The notes beneath the pieces were generated by a model. The model did not search any database. It saw only the letters and a list, made by a program, of their open reading frames with translations, and was not told the DNA's origin. Source: Parcubacteria group bacterium GW2011_GWA2_37_10 (GTDB taxonomy: Bacteria; Patescibacteriota; Minisyncoccia; Minisyncoccales; Staskawiczbacteraceae). From it: DNA of 32,134 nucleotides. The translations under genes and the position numbers were made by a program. The DNA is taken from contig LBSQ01000001.1 of NCBI GenBank assembly GCA_000992015.1, forward strand, positions 19,473-51,606, written 5' to 3'. Every line of letters begins with the position of its first letter. Positions within the stretch are counted from its first letter, which is position 1. Below are positions 14,805 to 23,157 of this stretch, in pieces.

Positions 14805-15761
14805 TTAAATTATTTTTTTCGTTTCTAACCAGACTATCATATCAAGGGGAAACGTTTGCCAATGCTCTTTTATAATTCTAAATTTATTTTTATGCAATAA
14901 ATCAATCAAATCGTCATATTTCCAATGAAAAATGTGGGAGGTAGCCCATCCTTTTTTCTTAAGCGCTTTATTGATCGCCGCTTCAATAAGATTTTTAAAA
15001 CCGCCAATCCGAAATTTGTAAACAACGTCCGAAACTAAGCGGCGCAAAAAAGTATCTCTGTTTTCTGCCCTTGAAAATGATTTTCCGCCAAAAACCGTTG
15101 AACTGATAATTAATATGCCCCCTGTTTTAAGAACACGGTAGGCCTCTTTTATGGCAAGATACGGATCTGAAAAGTGATCCATGGCCGATTTTATATGGAC
15201 AACATCAAAAGTGTTTTTGACAAAAGGAAGATTTTCAGCGCAGCATGCTAAAAAATTACAGGGTTCAAGCAGACGAGGGTAAGCCTTTAACAGATTCGGG
15301 CGCAATTCAAAATTTTCAAACCCGTTTATAAGCGGATCAACGGATATATACAAAGGCACGTTGTCTCTTTTAATAAATTGACGTAGTTTCCCCTCTCCTC
15401 CGCCGATATCAAGCACTTTTCCTTTAATATTAAATTCTTTAGCATATATTTCCTTGAGGGACTCAACTTCATTAGAAAATACTAAAAAATCATCTTTTTT
15501 TGTATAACGTTCAAAATAACCATTCATATAATCATTTTGAACCGCTAACCAATTCTTTAATCCTCTGTTCATACAATAATCGGGTCTATGAATGCGAAAA
15601 TCAAAAACCTTATCCTTTAATCCTCTTTGAGGAATATCCTGCGAAGGATATTTACTGGCGCAAACTTTGCAAATAAACTCCTTGTCCTGTATTTTAAGGG
15701 GCTCCTTGCATAAAGGGCAACAAAGAGTTTTTATGATTTCTGCGTCTAGTTTTACATACAT
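14805..15761 (-). CDS. SAM-dependent methyltransferase with N-terminal zinc ribbon
   Basis: Predicted class I methyltransferase. The protein is 318 residues. The N-terminus has a Trm112-like zinc ribbon (CCPLC ... CKVC, about residues 14-34). The methyltransferase core follows: VLDIGGGEGKLRQF (SAM motif I), then FDVVHIKSAMDHFSDPYLAIKEAYRVLKTGGILIISS (motifs IV to VI). Zinc-ribbon methyltransferases of this shape are common in surface-glycan clusters, where they methylate sugars or lipid-linked intermediates. The target here is unknown. Gaps to neighbours are only 6 and 22 bases. Confidence 0.9.
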   Translation of the reverse strand: MYVKLDAEIIKTLCCPLCKEPLKIQDKEFICKVCASKYPSQDIPQRGLKDKVFDFRIHRPDYCMNRGLKNWLAVQNDYMNGYFERYTKKDDFLVFSNEVESLKEIYAKEFNIKGKVLDIGGGEGKLRQFIKRDNVPLYISVDPLINGFENFELRPNLLKAYPRLLEPCNFLACCAENLPFVKNTFDVVHIKSAMDHFSDPYLAIKEAYRVLKTGGILIISSTVFGGKSFSRAENRDTFLRRLVSDVVYKFRIGGFKNLIEAAINKALKKKGWATSHIFHWKYDDLIDLLHKNKFRIIKEHWQTFPLDMIVWLETKKII

Positions 15762-15767
15762 AATTTT

Positions 15768-17060
15768 TTATATCTTGTCGGTATTGTAAATTTCATGCCA
15801 TTTTTTTTTAAAATATAAATAAAAAACCGCCAGTAAAAATAATTCAGTGATAGCCGTGGCAATTATTGCTCCCATCGCATTATATCTAATAATTAAAAAA
15901 TAATTAAGGATAATGTTCAGTATAGACGCAAGCCCGCTGGCCACTAAAACCTTTTTCTGCTCGTTTGAACCGGATAAAAACCAGTTGTAAACATAAGATA
16001 AAGATTTGACCAATATAATAAAAGACAATACTTTTAAAAGCGCAACCGACGCCGAATAATCTAATGAATAAATTTTTATTACAAGAAAATTTGCCGACAA
16101 AAATAATCCGATGCTCAGCAAAAAACCGATGGCAACCATAACCAGCCTATAGTTGAAAAATATTTTTTGTAATTCTGTTTTATTTTTTTCATAAAAATAT
16201 GAAATTTTAGGAAAAAAACTCATGGTAACAACGCTTGGAACGATAAAAACCGCGAGAAACAGGTTATAGGCGGCATTATAATATCCCACCTCCTCCATAT
16301 TAGAAAATATTCCCAACATTACCGAACCCATTACAAAATATATCATATAAAAAATACCTGAAAATAAAAACGGCCAGGCTTTTTTAGCAATTTCTTTCCA
16401 TATTTTGAAGTCAGCCTTAAAAGACGGCCTGAGAAGATATGCTTTAAGAAAAAACAACGAAAAAGAGGCGCCTATAAAACTTGCTATTAAAAATGCGGAA
16501 GAAATAAATAGAACGGAACTTTTGTTTAAAATAAAAAAAGCCGACAGAACCAATAGGCATAAACTTTGCGCTATTCTGCAAACAGCCTCGTACTCCATTT
16601 TTTCGTTAGCTCTGAAAATTGCCTGAAAAAGCGCCGCAAAGTTATTTATTACAATATAAAGACTCAAAAAATAAACTAAATTTATCACCATCGAATCTCT
16701 GCTCAATAGCCTAATTGCTAATGCGGCAAGCGCCGTTACTGCCAGTCCTAAAATTAATTTCATCGTCAAAATATTGCCGATGTACTCAGAAGATTTTGTC
16801 TTATCCCGGGCAAGTTCCCTGATAATTAACATAGTAAAACCAAAATCAACAAATACGGCAAAAAAACTTACAAAGCTCAAAGCAAAACTCCACTTACCGT
16901 AGGTTTGCGGGCCCAAATAACGAGCCAGCCAAATAAAAACCAGAAAATAAATTCCGTTGCTGAAAAACTCGGCTAAAGCAAGCCAAAAGGCATTCTTTAA
17001 AAGGGTTTGTTTAATCCCTAAATTTTCAAAAAAAATAGTTTTGATGATTTTTATTTTCAT
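15768..17060 (-). CDS. Wzx-type polysaccharide flippase
   Basis: Moves lipid-linked oligosaccharide across the cytoplasmic membrane. The protein is 430 residues with roughly 12-14 hydrophobic segments, normal for the MOP/PST superfamily. The N-terminus KNAFWLALAEFFSNGIYFLVFIWLARYLGP followed by YGKWSFALSFVSFFAVFVDFGFT is the classic Wzx opening. Helix-rich repeats continue to AIIATAITELFLLAVFYLYFKK. It overlaps asnB by 4 bases. A second flippase fragment lies at the right edge of the window. Confidence 0.93.
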   Translation of the reverse strand: MKIKIIKTIFFENLGIKQTLLKNAFWLALAEFFSNGIYFLVFIWLARYLGPQTYGKWSFALSFVSFFAVFVDFGFTMLIIRELARDKTKSSEYIGNILTMKLILGLAVTALAALAIRLLSRDSMVINLVYFLSLYIVINNFAALFQAIFRANEKMEYEAVCRIAQSLCLLVLSAFFILNKSSVLFISSAFLIASFIGASFSLFFLKAYLLRPSFKADFKIWKEIAKKAWPFLFSGIFYMIYFVMGSVMLGIFSNMEEVGYYNAAYNLFLAVFIVPSVVTMSFFPKISYFYEKNKTELQKIFFNYRLVMVAIGFLLSIGLFLSANFLVIKIYSLDYSASVALLKVLSFIILVKSLSYVYNWFLSGSNEQKKVLVASGLASILNIILNYFLIIRYNAMGAIIATAITELFLLAVFYLYFKKKWHEIYNTDKI

Positions 17061-18934
17061 TTTTTATCTATAAATTGTCTGTGCCATAACTCAAAATTTA
17101 AAATCAGCCAAAATTGGGAATCAAGCGGTTGATTTTTATTTTGATAATTTTTGTAGAGTTTTTCCATATATTCAAAATTGAAGTAACCCCTTGATTTGGT
17201 TTTTTTATCAAAAATTATTTCAAATAAATAATTTTTCAATTTTCCCTTAAACCAAATGTTTGTTGGGACGGCGAGACCGTGCTTTATTTTTTTCAAAATT
17301 TTCTTTGGTAAAATGTCTTTCATCGCCTCCTTTAAAATATACTTAGTTTTAAAACCTTTTATTTTATATTTTGCCGGAATTGAATTGGCAAAATCAACCA
17401 AATGATGATTTAAAATAGGAGATCGTGTTTCTAAACCAAATGCCATACTTGCTTTATCAATCTTTTCTAAATAGCAATCGGGTAGCCAGATTTTCTGGTC
17501 TAAATACAAAATTTTATCAAGCAGGTTTTCCGGTTGATAACGGAAAAAATATTTTTTGTAAATTTTGAGAGGGTCTTCCTTAAAAGCGGGCAATTCCGGA
17601 TTAAAAAGGTTGCTAATCATATCCTTGGAAAAAAATGCCAGCCAATTTGTATACCTCGTCAAATCATCTTCAATCGGCATAGTTTGAATGAATTTTTTTG
17701 CACTTCGTAATCCCGGCAGTAGTTCAATGGATTTTTTGAATATGCTACTTTTGAAAAGCCGATTAAAAAGTAAAGTTTTAGAACGGTTGCTCTCGGCAAC
17801 AAAGCGGCGGTAGCCTCCAAAAATTTCGTCGCCGCCTTCGCCAGTCAAAACAACTGTTACATACTTCTTTGCAAATTGGCTAAGGTAAAAAACCGGAAAG
17901 GCGGCGGCATCTCCGAATGGTTCGTCATAGTGATAAACAATCTTGTTTAAGATATTTATTAAATCAGGTTCTTTTAAAAATAATTCGTGGTGTTCGGTTT
18001 TGAAATGATTTGCCACAATTTTGGCATCGGCAAGTTCATTAAATTCTTTGCCGGCAATATCAAAACCGACCGAAAAAGTCCTCAACGGAGAAACTCCATT
18101 TTTTGCCATCATCGCAACTACCGAGCTTGAATCAATTCCTCCGCTTAAAAAAGCGCCAAGAGGAACATTTGATACCAATTCATCCTTAACCCCTTCTTCA
18201 AAAAGTTCTCTTATTCTATTTTTATAATATTCTTCTCCTTTGTCTTCTTTGCGGCTGGGTAGCGCTGCGTCCCAATATTCGCAAATGCTAATTTCTCCAT
18301 TTTTTAAAAAAAGATAATGGCTGGGTAAAAGTTTTTTAATCCCCCGGTAAATAGTATCCGGAGCGATAGAGTGGCCAAAAGTAAAATAATTTATCATACC
18401 TTGGCCGTCTATAATCCTCGGAATACTCCTGTCCTCTAATATCGCTTTTATTTCGGAGCCGAAAACAAATTTTTCTTTATTTAAAAAATAATACAAAGGT
18501 TTCTCTCCCAAACGGTCTCTAGCCAAAAAAATACTCCTATTTTTTTCATTAAATATAGCGAAAGCAAACATTCCGTCAAATTTTTTGACGCACTCATGTC
18601 CCCATTCCTCAAAACTATGCAAAATAACTTCGGTGTCGGTTTTTGATTTAAATTGGTGGCCGATTTTCTCAAGGTCTCTCCTTATCTTTTGAAAGTTGTA
18701 AATTTCGCCGTTAAATACTACTCTCAGAGTTCCGTCTTCGTTTGCCATCGGCTGGCGGCCGGCAACCGAAATATCAATAACCGACAGCCTTCTGTGACCT
18801 AATCCTACGTTTTTGTTTATATAAACACCTCCATCGTCCGGGCCGCGATGGCTTAAGGCATCAACCATTTTTTTAAGCAAAAAAGAATCTACTGGATTTT
18901 CTTTTAGGTTATAAATTCCGGCAATTCCACACAT
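17057..18934 (-). CDS. asnB: Asparagine synthetase (glutamine-hydrolysing) AsnB
   Basis: Makes asparagine, or in glycan clusters amidates carboxyl groups such as uronic acids, using glutamine and ATP. The protein is 625 residues, the usual length. It begins MCGIAGIYN with the catalytic Cys2 directly after Met, which fixes the start. The glutaminase domain carries SHRGPDDGG, VFNGEIYNF and SKTDTEVI; the synthetase domain carries the ATP loop LSGGIDSSSV and LTGEGGDEIFGGYRRF, then DKASMAFGLETRSP and GFKTKYILKEAM. Its place between a flippase and a UDP-sugar dehydrogenase-like gene favours a role in decorating the glycan with amides, but ordinary asparagine supply cannot be excluded. Confidence 0.95.
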   Translation of the reverse strand: MCGIAGIYNLKENPVDSFLLKKMVDALSHRGPDDGGVYINKNVGLGHRRLSVIDISVAGRQPMANEDGTLRVVFNGEIYNFQKIRRDLEKIGHQFKSKTDTEVILHSFEEWGHECVKKFDGMFAFAIFNEKNRSIFLARDRLGEKPLYYFLNKEKFVFGSEIKAILEDRSIPRIIDGQGMINYFTFGHSIAPDTIYRGIKKLLPSHYLFLKNGEISICEYWDAALPSRKEDKGEEYYKNRIRELFEEGVKDELVSNVPLGAFLSGGIDSSSVVAMMAKNGVSPLRTFSVGFDIAGKEFNELADAKIVANHFKTEHHELFLKEPDLINILNKIVYHYDEPFGDAAAFPVFYLSQFAKKYVTVVLTGEGGDEIFGGYRRFVAESNRSKTLLFNRLFKSSIFKKSIELLPGLRSAKKFIQTMPIEDDLTRYTNWLAFFSKDMISNLFNPELPAFKEDPLKIYKKYFFRYQPENLLDKILYLDQKIWLPDCYLEKIDKASMAFGLETRSPILNHHLVDFANSIPAKYKIKGFKTKYILKEAMKDILPKKILKKIKHGLAVPTNIWFKGKLKNYLFEIIFDKKTKSRGYFNFEYMEKLYKNYQNKNQPLDSQFWLILNFELWHRQFIDKK

Positions 18935-18937
18935 ATG

Positions 18938-19765
18938 TTAATTTCTTTTTGAAAATTTTTTAGGATCGTTTATTGACTGACCCTCCAACAATTGGTTGTT
19001 AATTTCTTCGGCTGTTTTGTGAAGTTTTAGGTCAATGCCGATACTGTCGGCAAATTTAATTAAGGATTTGATATCTTTTGGCAGGCATTTACCGCCATAG
19101 CCCCGATAGCCCTTGTGAAAAACCTCAAGGTGGGTTCTTCCTATTCTTTTATCAGCCGCTGCTGATTCTGTAACCATATCATAATTAATATTCAATTTTT
19201 GGCACAAATCATACATCTGGTTGGCGAAAATTACCTTAATTGAAAACCAAGTATTGCCAAAATACTTAACCATTTCAGCTTCAGTGGAAGGCATTATTTT
19301 TTCAAATGGCGCCAAGGGCAAAATTTGCATAATATCTCCTGCCACATTATAACTTTCTTTTGTATGCCCTATTATTTGCCTGTCTGGATATTCCATATCT
19401 TGGTCTGCCGTTGTTTCAGTTAAAAATTCAGGGTTGAATAAAAACTTATGTTTTGAATATTTTTGCTGAAGAGCTTTGGTGGTTCCCGGAATAACGGTTG
19501 ATTTTATCACTATTATTTTTTCTCCAGAAATATTATCGCAAGCGTCTTCAATAAAAGACAAATCAAATCCTTTTTCTGCGTCAAAAGGAGTGGGAACGCA
19601 AATAAATATAACATCTGCATTGTTTATTTCTCCAACAGAGCCCTCATTTTTTCCCTTGTCGTAAAATAAAACCGTAAATTCCCTCTTATCAAAATATCTC
19701 TTTACCGCTCCCCCCACCATTCCCAATCCCATAATTCCTATTTTAAATTTTTTATTATTTTCCAT
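18938..19765 (-). CDS. UDP-glucose/GDP-mannose 6-dehydrogenase-like protein, short form
   Basis: The family oxidises a nucleotide sugar to its uronic acid in two NAD-dependent steps. I place the start at the ATG at 19765 (275 residues); the track start four codons upstream is a TTG. Seen: GIMGLGMVGGAV (NAD), FICVPTPFDAEKG, STVIPGTT, NPEFLTETTADQD, and the catalytic Cys in YGGKCLPKDIKSL (C227). Family members usually exceed 380 residues; the C-terminal nucleotide-sugar-binding domain is absent and the protein stops shortly after the central helices. There is no frame-shifted extension, as asnB begins 3 bases after the stop. It may be a truncated but active variant, or one that needs a partner. 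Confidence 0.85.
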   Translation of the reverse strand: MENNKKFKIGIMGLGMVGGAVKRYFDKREFTVLFYDKGKNEGSVGEINNADVIFICVPTPFDAEKGFDLSFIEDACDNISGEKIIVIKSTVIPGTTKALQQKYSKHKFLFNPEFLTETTADQDMEYPDRQIIGHTKESYNVAGDIMQILPLAPFEKIMPSTEAEMVKYFGNTWFSIKVIFANQMYDLCQKLNINYDMVTESAAADKRIGRTHLEVFHKGYRGYGGKCLPKDIKSLIKFADSIGIDLKLHKTAEEINNQLLEGQSINDPKKFSKRN

Positions 19766-20669
19766 AGTTTTCTTCAAACCATTTTTTAGTAATATTTACC
19801 CCGTCTTTAAAATCGACATTGGGCTTCCACGAAAGAAGATTTTGGGCCAACGTGGTGTCTGCCTGGGTGTGGCGGGGATCTCCGATTCGGGCTTCAAAAT
19901 ACTGAACTTCTCCTCCCAGCAATCCAGCCAGATAATTTATGGAATAAGAATTTTCCTGGCCGATGTTTATCACCTCTCCTCCTTTTATTTTAGAACTCTC
20001 TGACGCCTTAATATTGGCGTCAACCACATCTTCAACAAAACAAAATCCTCTAGTTTGCTCTCCGTCGCCGTATATAGTAAAAGGTTTATTTTGTGACTTC
20101 AGTTTTAAAAATTTGCCGAGAACTAGGCTGTAATCAGAATTAAAATCAATCCTTGGGCCGTAAACATTAAAATATCTTAAACAGACAATTTGAATTTTAA
20201 AAAGGCTGACAAACATTTTCGCGTATTGCTCGCCTATTAATTTCTGCAGGCCGTATGGGCTCAAAGGATTCGGGGACATATTTTCCACAAGAGGCAATTT
20301 TTCTTGCGCACCGTATATAGAAGAAGACGATGCAAAAACAACTCTTTTCACCTTGCTATCAACTGCTGCCTTAAAAACATTCACCGTGCCCAAAACATTC
20401 ACCTTTGATGTATTCACCGGATCTTCTATGGACAGAGGAACCCTTGGGATAGCGGCTAAATGAAAAACATAATCTACTCCATTAAAAATTGGGCTGATTT
20501 TTTCAAAATCGCAAACATCTTCCTTAAAAAAATTTGCCTTGGGATTTAAATTTTTAAGATTGCCTGTTGAAAGATTATCAATCACAACAACATCGTGTCC
20601 CAGCTCTATTAATTTATCAACAAGATGACTACCTATAAAACCCGCTCCCCCGGTGACTAAATATTTCAT
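19755..20669 (-). CDS. NAD-dependent sugar epimerase (extended SDR, GalE/WbpP-like)
   Basis: Predicted to epimerise or otherwise modify a UDP-sugar. The protein is 304 residues, normal. Seen: TGGAGFIGSHLVDKL (NAD loop, residues 6-20), DNLSTG, FHLAAIPRVPLSIEDP, the catalytic Ser in ASSSSIYG, Tyr-x3-Lys in SPYGLQK, and RYFNVYGPR. It overlaps the dehydrogenase-like gene (11 bases from the chosen start) and the membrane protein upstream by 4. Together with the dehydrogenase it could supply a galacturonic- or related uronic-type donor, an inference from gene order only. Confidence 0.94.
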   Translation of the reverse strand: MKYLVTGGAGFIGSHLVDKLIELGHDVVVIDNLSTGNLKNLNPKANFFKEDVCDFEKISPIFNGVDYVFHLAAIPRVPLSIEDPVNTSKVNVLGTVNVFKAAVDSKVKRVVFASSSSIYGAQEKLPLVENMSPNPLSPYGLQKLIGEQYAKMFVSLFKIQIVCLRYFNVYGPRIDFNSDYSLVLGKFLKLKSQNKPFTIYGDGEQTRGFCFVEDVVDANIKASESSKIKGGEVINIGQENSYSINYLAGLLGGEVQYFEARIGDPRHTQADTTLAQNLLSWKPNVDFKDGVNITKKWFEENYGK

Positions 20670-22225
20670 GTTGTTAAAAAATCTAATTTTTTAGAAAAAA
20701 ACTTAACTATCTTGTTGTTTGAGGCCCAATTAATTCCAAGCGGCGCTAAACAGAAAAGAGATATAAAGGCTGGAATCCTAATTCTGGTTGTTATGCCAAA
20801 ATTGGCTATAAAAACAGAAAGTACGCTCAATAATAATATACTGAAAAAAAGCAGGGTAAAAGCATGCGACCTAATAGGTTTTTTTATTCCTTTTATTATA
20901 AAAAATATAGAAAAATACAAAAGAATGGTTTCGGGTAAAATTAGAAAATGCCTCAAATACCTCATTTGCCAAGGAAAAGGACCTAATGAAGCATAAATAA
21001 AAGATGTTAAAGAATTTTTTAAAAAGGTAAAGGGATTTTCAAATCCCGTCTTTACTATTACATTAGATCCTCTACCTCTTTTTGTAATAGGATTATCAGT
21101 AAAGCCAGAAGGTTTGGGTTCAGTGGCCACAGAGGGTTCAGTGGCCACAGAGGGTTCAGTGGCCACAGAGGGTTCAGTGGCCACAGAGGGTTCAGCGGCC
21201 ACAGAGGGTTCAGCGGCCACAGAGGGTTCGACAATCACAGGGGGCTCAGTAGTTGGCGGAACTTCAGGATTAGCAACAGCAAGAAATTCTCTATAATAAG
21301 TAATCATTTTTTGATTAATAAAGGCCTTCATAAAATTAATTCCAAAATATCCTGACCCGTTAGATGTTCCTCCTGAAATATTAGGCAAAAAACCCAGAAG
21401 AATAATAATTATAATCCCATAGATTAATCTTTTTTTTATTTTTAAATTTGAAAATAAAAACCAACAAACAATAAAAGTTAAAAGGGCAGTAGTGGCGATA
21501 TAAAGACGAAAATGGAATAAAACGCCCAAAGCAATATAAAAAATTAGAAATTTGAGCCAAGAAAACGCTTTAAGTAATTTTAAAATTGCTAACAACGCAA
21601 TTGAACATAATAAGACGACCAAAGCGTCTTTCAACAATAAACTTCCGAAAAAAAGTAAACTGGGATAAATGCTTACAATTAATCCCGCAAGAAAAGCTTC
21701 TTTTTTTGAACCGCCAATCTCCATAACTGTTAGATAAACAAAAATAACTAAAAGGGCAACTAACCAAGCATTAAACATTTGACCAATAAACGCTTGCGGC
21801 AATGTCAAAGTATAAATATAACCAAGAATAACTGGATAATTATGACCAACGTCCAATCCCTGTAAGGAAAAATTTCCCTGACGAATCCTTTCTGATATCT
21901 GTCGAGCTACAACGTCATACTCTGAATAATCTCCAGCGCCCCCGCTAAACGGCTGAAATCCAGTGTAATGAACAAAGAATACCGTTCCAATGTGGATTAA
22001 AAAAGCAATTAAAAAAAGTATATATACTGTTTTTGTTTTAAAACCTATTTTTTTAAGTATTAAAAAGGTGGTTGCTGTTAAAAAAACAATAAAGACGACC
22101 CCTACGGCCAGCGTTTTGTCAAACAAAGAAACTGCCGCCAAAAATAAACAGCTCGAAATGATTGTTGTTATTAAATGAGGAGAAGAAAAACTTTCTTTCA
22201 ATATAGATATAATTTTTCTGAACAT
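20666..22225 (-). CDS. Multi-pass membrane protein, GT-C/PMT-like, with an extracytoplasmic tandem repeat
   Basis: 519 residues with about 11 hydrophobic segments. An early loop, GGAGDYSEYDVVARQI (about residues 96-111), has acidic residues placed like the catalytic loop of GT-C lipid-linked glycosyltransferases, followed by a NYPVILGYIYTL segment typical of PMT_2/GT39-like proteins. It may transfer a lipid-linked sugar outside the cell, or act in polymerisation; the sequence does not decide. Between residues about 325 and 380 lies a loop rich in Pro, Glu, Thr and Ser that contains six near-perfect SVATEP/SVAAEP repeats. The 18-base unit keeps the frame, so copy-number change would lengthen or shorten the loop only. 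Confidence 0.72.
   Translation of the reverse strand: MFRKIISILKESFSSPHLITTIISSCLFLAAVSLFDKTLAVGVVFIVFLTATTFLILKKIGFKTKTVYILFLIAFLIHIGTVFFVHYTGFQPFSGGAGDYSEYDVVARQISERIRQGNFSLQGLDVGHNYPVILGYIYTLTLPQAFIGQMFNAWLVALLVIFVYLTVMEIGGSKKEAFLAGLIVSIYPSLLFFGSLLLKDALVVLLCSIALLAILKLLKAFSWLKFLIFYIALGVLFHFRLYIATTALLTFIVCWFLFSNLKIKKRLIYGIIIIILLGFLPNISGGTSNGSGYFGINFMKAFINQKMITYYREFLAVANPEVPPTTEPPVIVEPSVAAEPSVAAEPSVATEPSVATEPSVATEPSVATEPKPSGFTDNPITKRGRGSNVIVKTGFENPFTFLKNSLTSFIYASLGPFPWQMRYLRHFLILPETILLYFSIFFIIKGIKKPIRSHAFTLLFFSILLLSVLSVFIANFGITTRIRIPAFISLFCLAPLGINWASNNKIVKFFSKKLDFLTT
21119..21244. repeat. 18-base minisatellite (6 near-perfect units plus one degenerate)
   Basis: Unit TTCAGTGGCCACAGAGGG. Four identical units (21119-21190), two with GCGGCC (21191-21226), then a degenerate seventh (21227-21244). 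Coded on the reverse strand as EPSVAT/EPSVAA. The plus strand is also open here, which produces the spurious 60-residue ORF in the track. Confidence 0.95.
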
Positions 22226-22248
22226 AAATTTTTATGTATTTTTAATTT

Positions 22249-23157
22249 TTATATCTGACTCTTAAAATAATCTTTAATTCCTTTTTTTATATCATATTCT
22301 GGAGAATATCTCAAAAATTCTCTTGTTTCTGTTAAATCTGCCTCTGTGTTTTCTTGATAGTGCTCATATGGGTTATCAATGTATTCTGGCTCAAGATTTA
22401 CGCCAAACGTTTTGTTAAGATTCTTTATTATTTCATTGAATGTTGTTGCCTTGCCTGCGCCAATATTAAAAACACCGCTTTTTTCGCAATCCATAGCCAA
22501 TAAATTTGCTTTAACAACATCTTTTACATAAACTTGGTCTCTTTTCTGCTCCCCGTATTTGAATATTCTCGGCCTCTTGCCTTCTTTCATCTGTAAGTAT
22601 AACTGCCAAATCATACTTGCCATTTTGCCTTTGTATTTTTCGCCTGGGCCATAAACATTAAAATAACGGAGCCCGACAATGTGAAGATTGTTAAAATTTT
22701 CACGGGCGATGTTGTCTGCCTTTAATTTAGAAAGCCCGTATACGTTGGCAGGAACTTCATTTTTGCCTACCAACATTGGAGGCGAAGAGTGGCCGTAAAC
22801 TGCTGCCGAGGAAGCATAAATCAGTTTGGCTCCGCATTTTATGGAAAAATCAAGAACATTTTTAAATCCATCTACGTTGTTGAGCATCATTTTTTTTTCG
22901 TCAAAAACCGTGGTATCTGTAATAGCGGCTTGGTGAAAGATAACATCCAGTTTATAAAAATGTTTGTTAAGATCTATTTCGGCAATGTTTCCGGAAATAA
23001 TTTCTCCTTTAAATCCGACTAAATTATCTGAATTCCCCGAAGAAAAATTATCAATAATATAATATTTGTTGTCGGGATATTTTTCCTGCAATGTTTTAGT
23101 TAGGTTTGATCCAATAAATCCAGCTCCCCCTGTAATTAAAATTTTTTTATTTTCCAT
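22249..23157 (-). CDS. hldD: ADP-glyceromanno-heptose 6-epimerase HldD
   Basis: Converts ADP-D-glycero-D-manno-heptose to the L-glycero form, the last step of ADP-heptose synthesis. The protein is 302 residues, close to the family's roughly 310. Distinctive HldD features: ITGGAGFIGSNL, FHQAAITDTTVFDEKKMMLNN, ASSAAVYGHSSPP, the catalytic YGLSK, and RYFNVYGPGEKYKGKMAS, which is the family's RYFNVYGPxExHKGxMAS with Tyr for His. It overlaps the HldE2-GmhB fusion gene by 11 bases, and that neighbour supports the pathway assignment. Confidence 0.92.
   Translation of the reverse strand: MENKKILITGGAGFIGSNLTKTLQEKYPDNKYYIIDNFSSGNSDNLVGFKGEIISGNIAEIDLNKHFYKLDVIFHQAAITDTTVFDEKKMMLNNVDGFKNVLDFSIKCGAKLIYASSAAVYGHSSPPMLVGKNEVPANVYGLSKLKADNIARENFNNLHIVGLRYFNVYGPGEKYKGKMASMIWQLYLQMKEGKRPRIFKYGEQKRDQVYVKDVVKANLLAMDCEKSGVFNIGAGKATTFNEIIKNLNKTFGVNLEPEYIDNPYEHYQENTEADLTETREFLRYSPEYDIKKGIKDYFKSQI

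Noticed and set aside
21114-21296. Plus-strand ORF with MGSVATEGSVATEG repeats
   Set aside because: It is the antisense reading of the 18-base minisatellite in the membrane protein gene; it has no start signals or family similarity.
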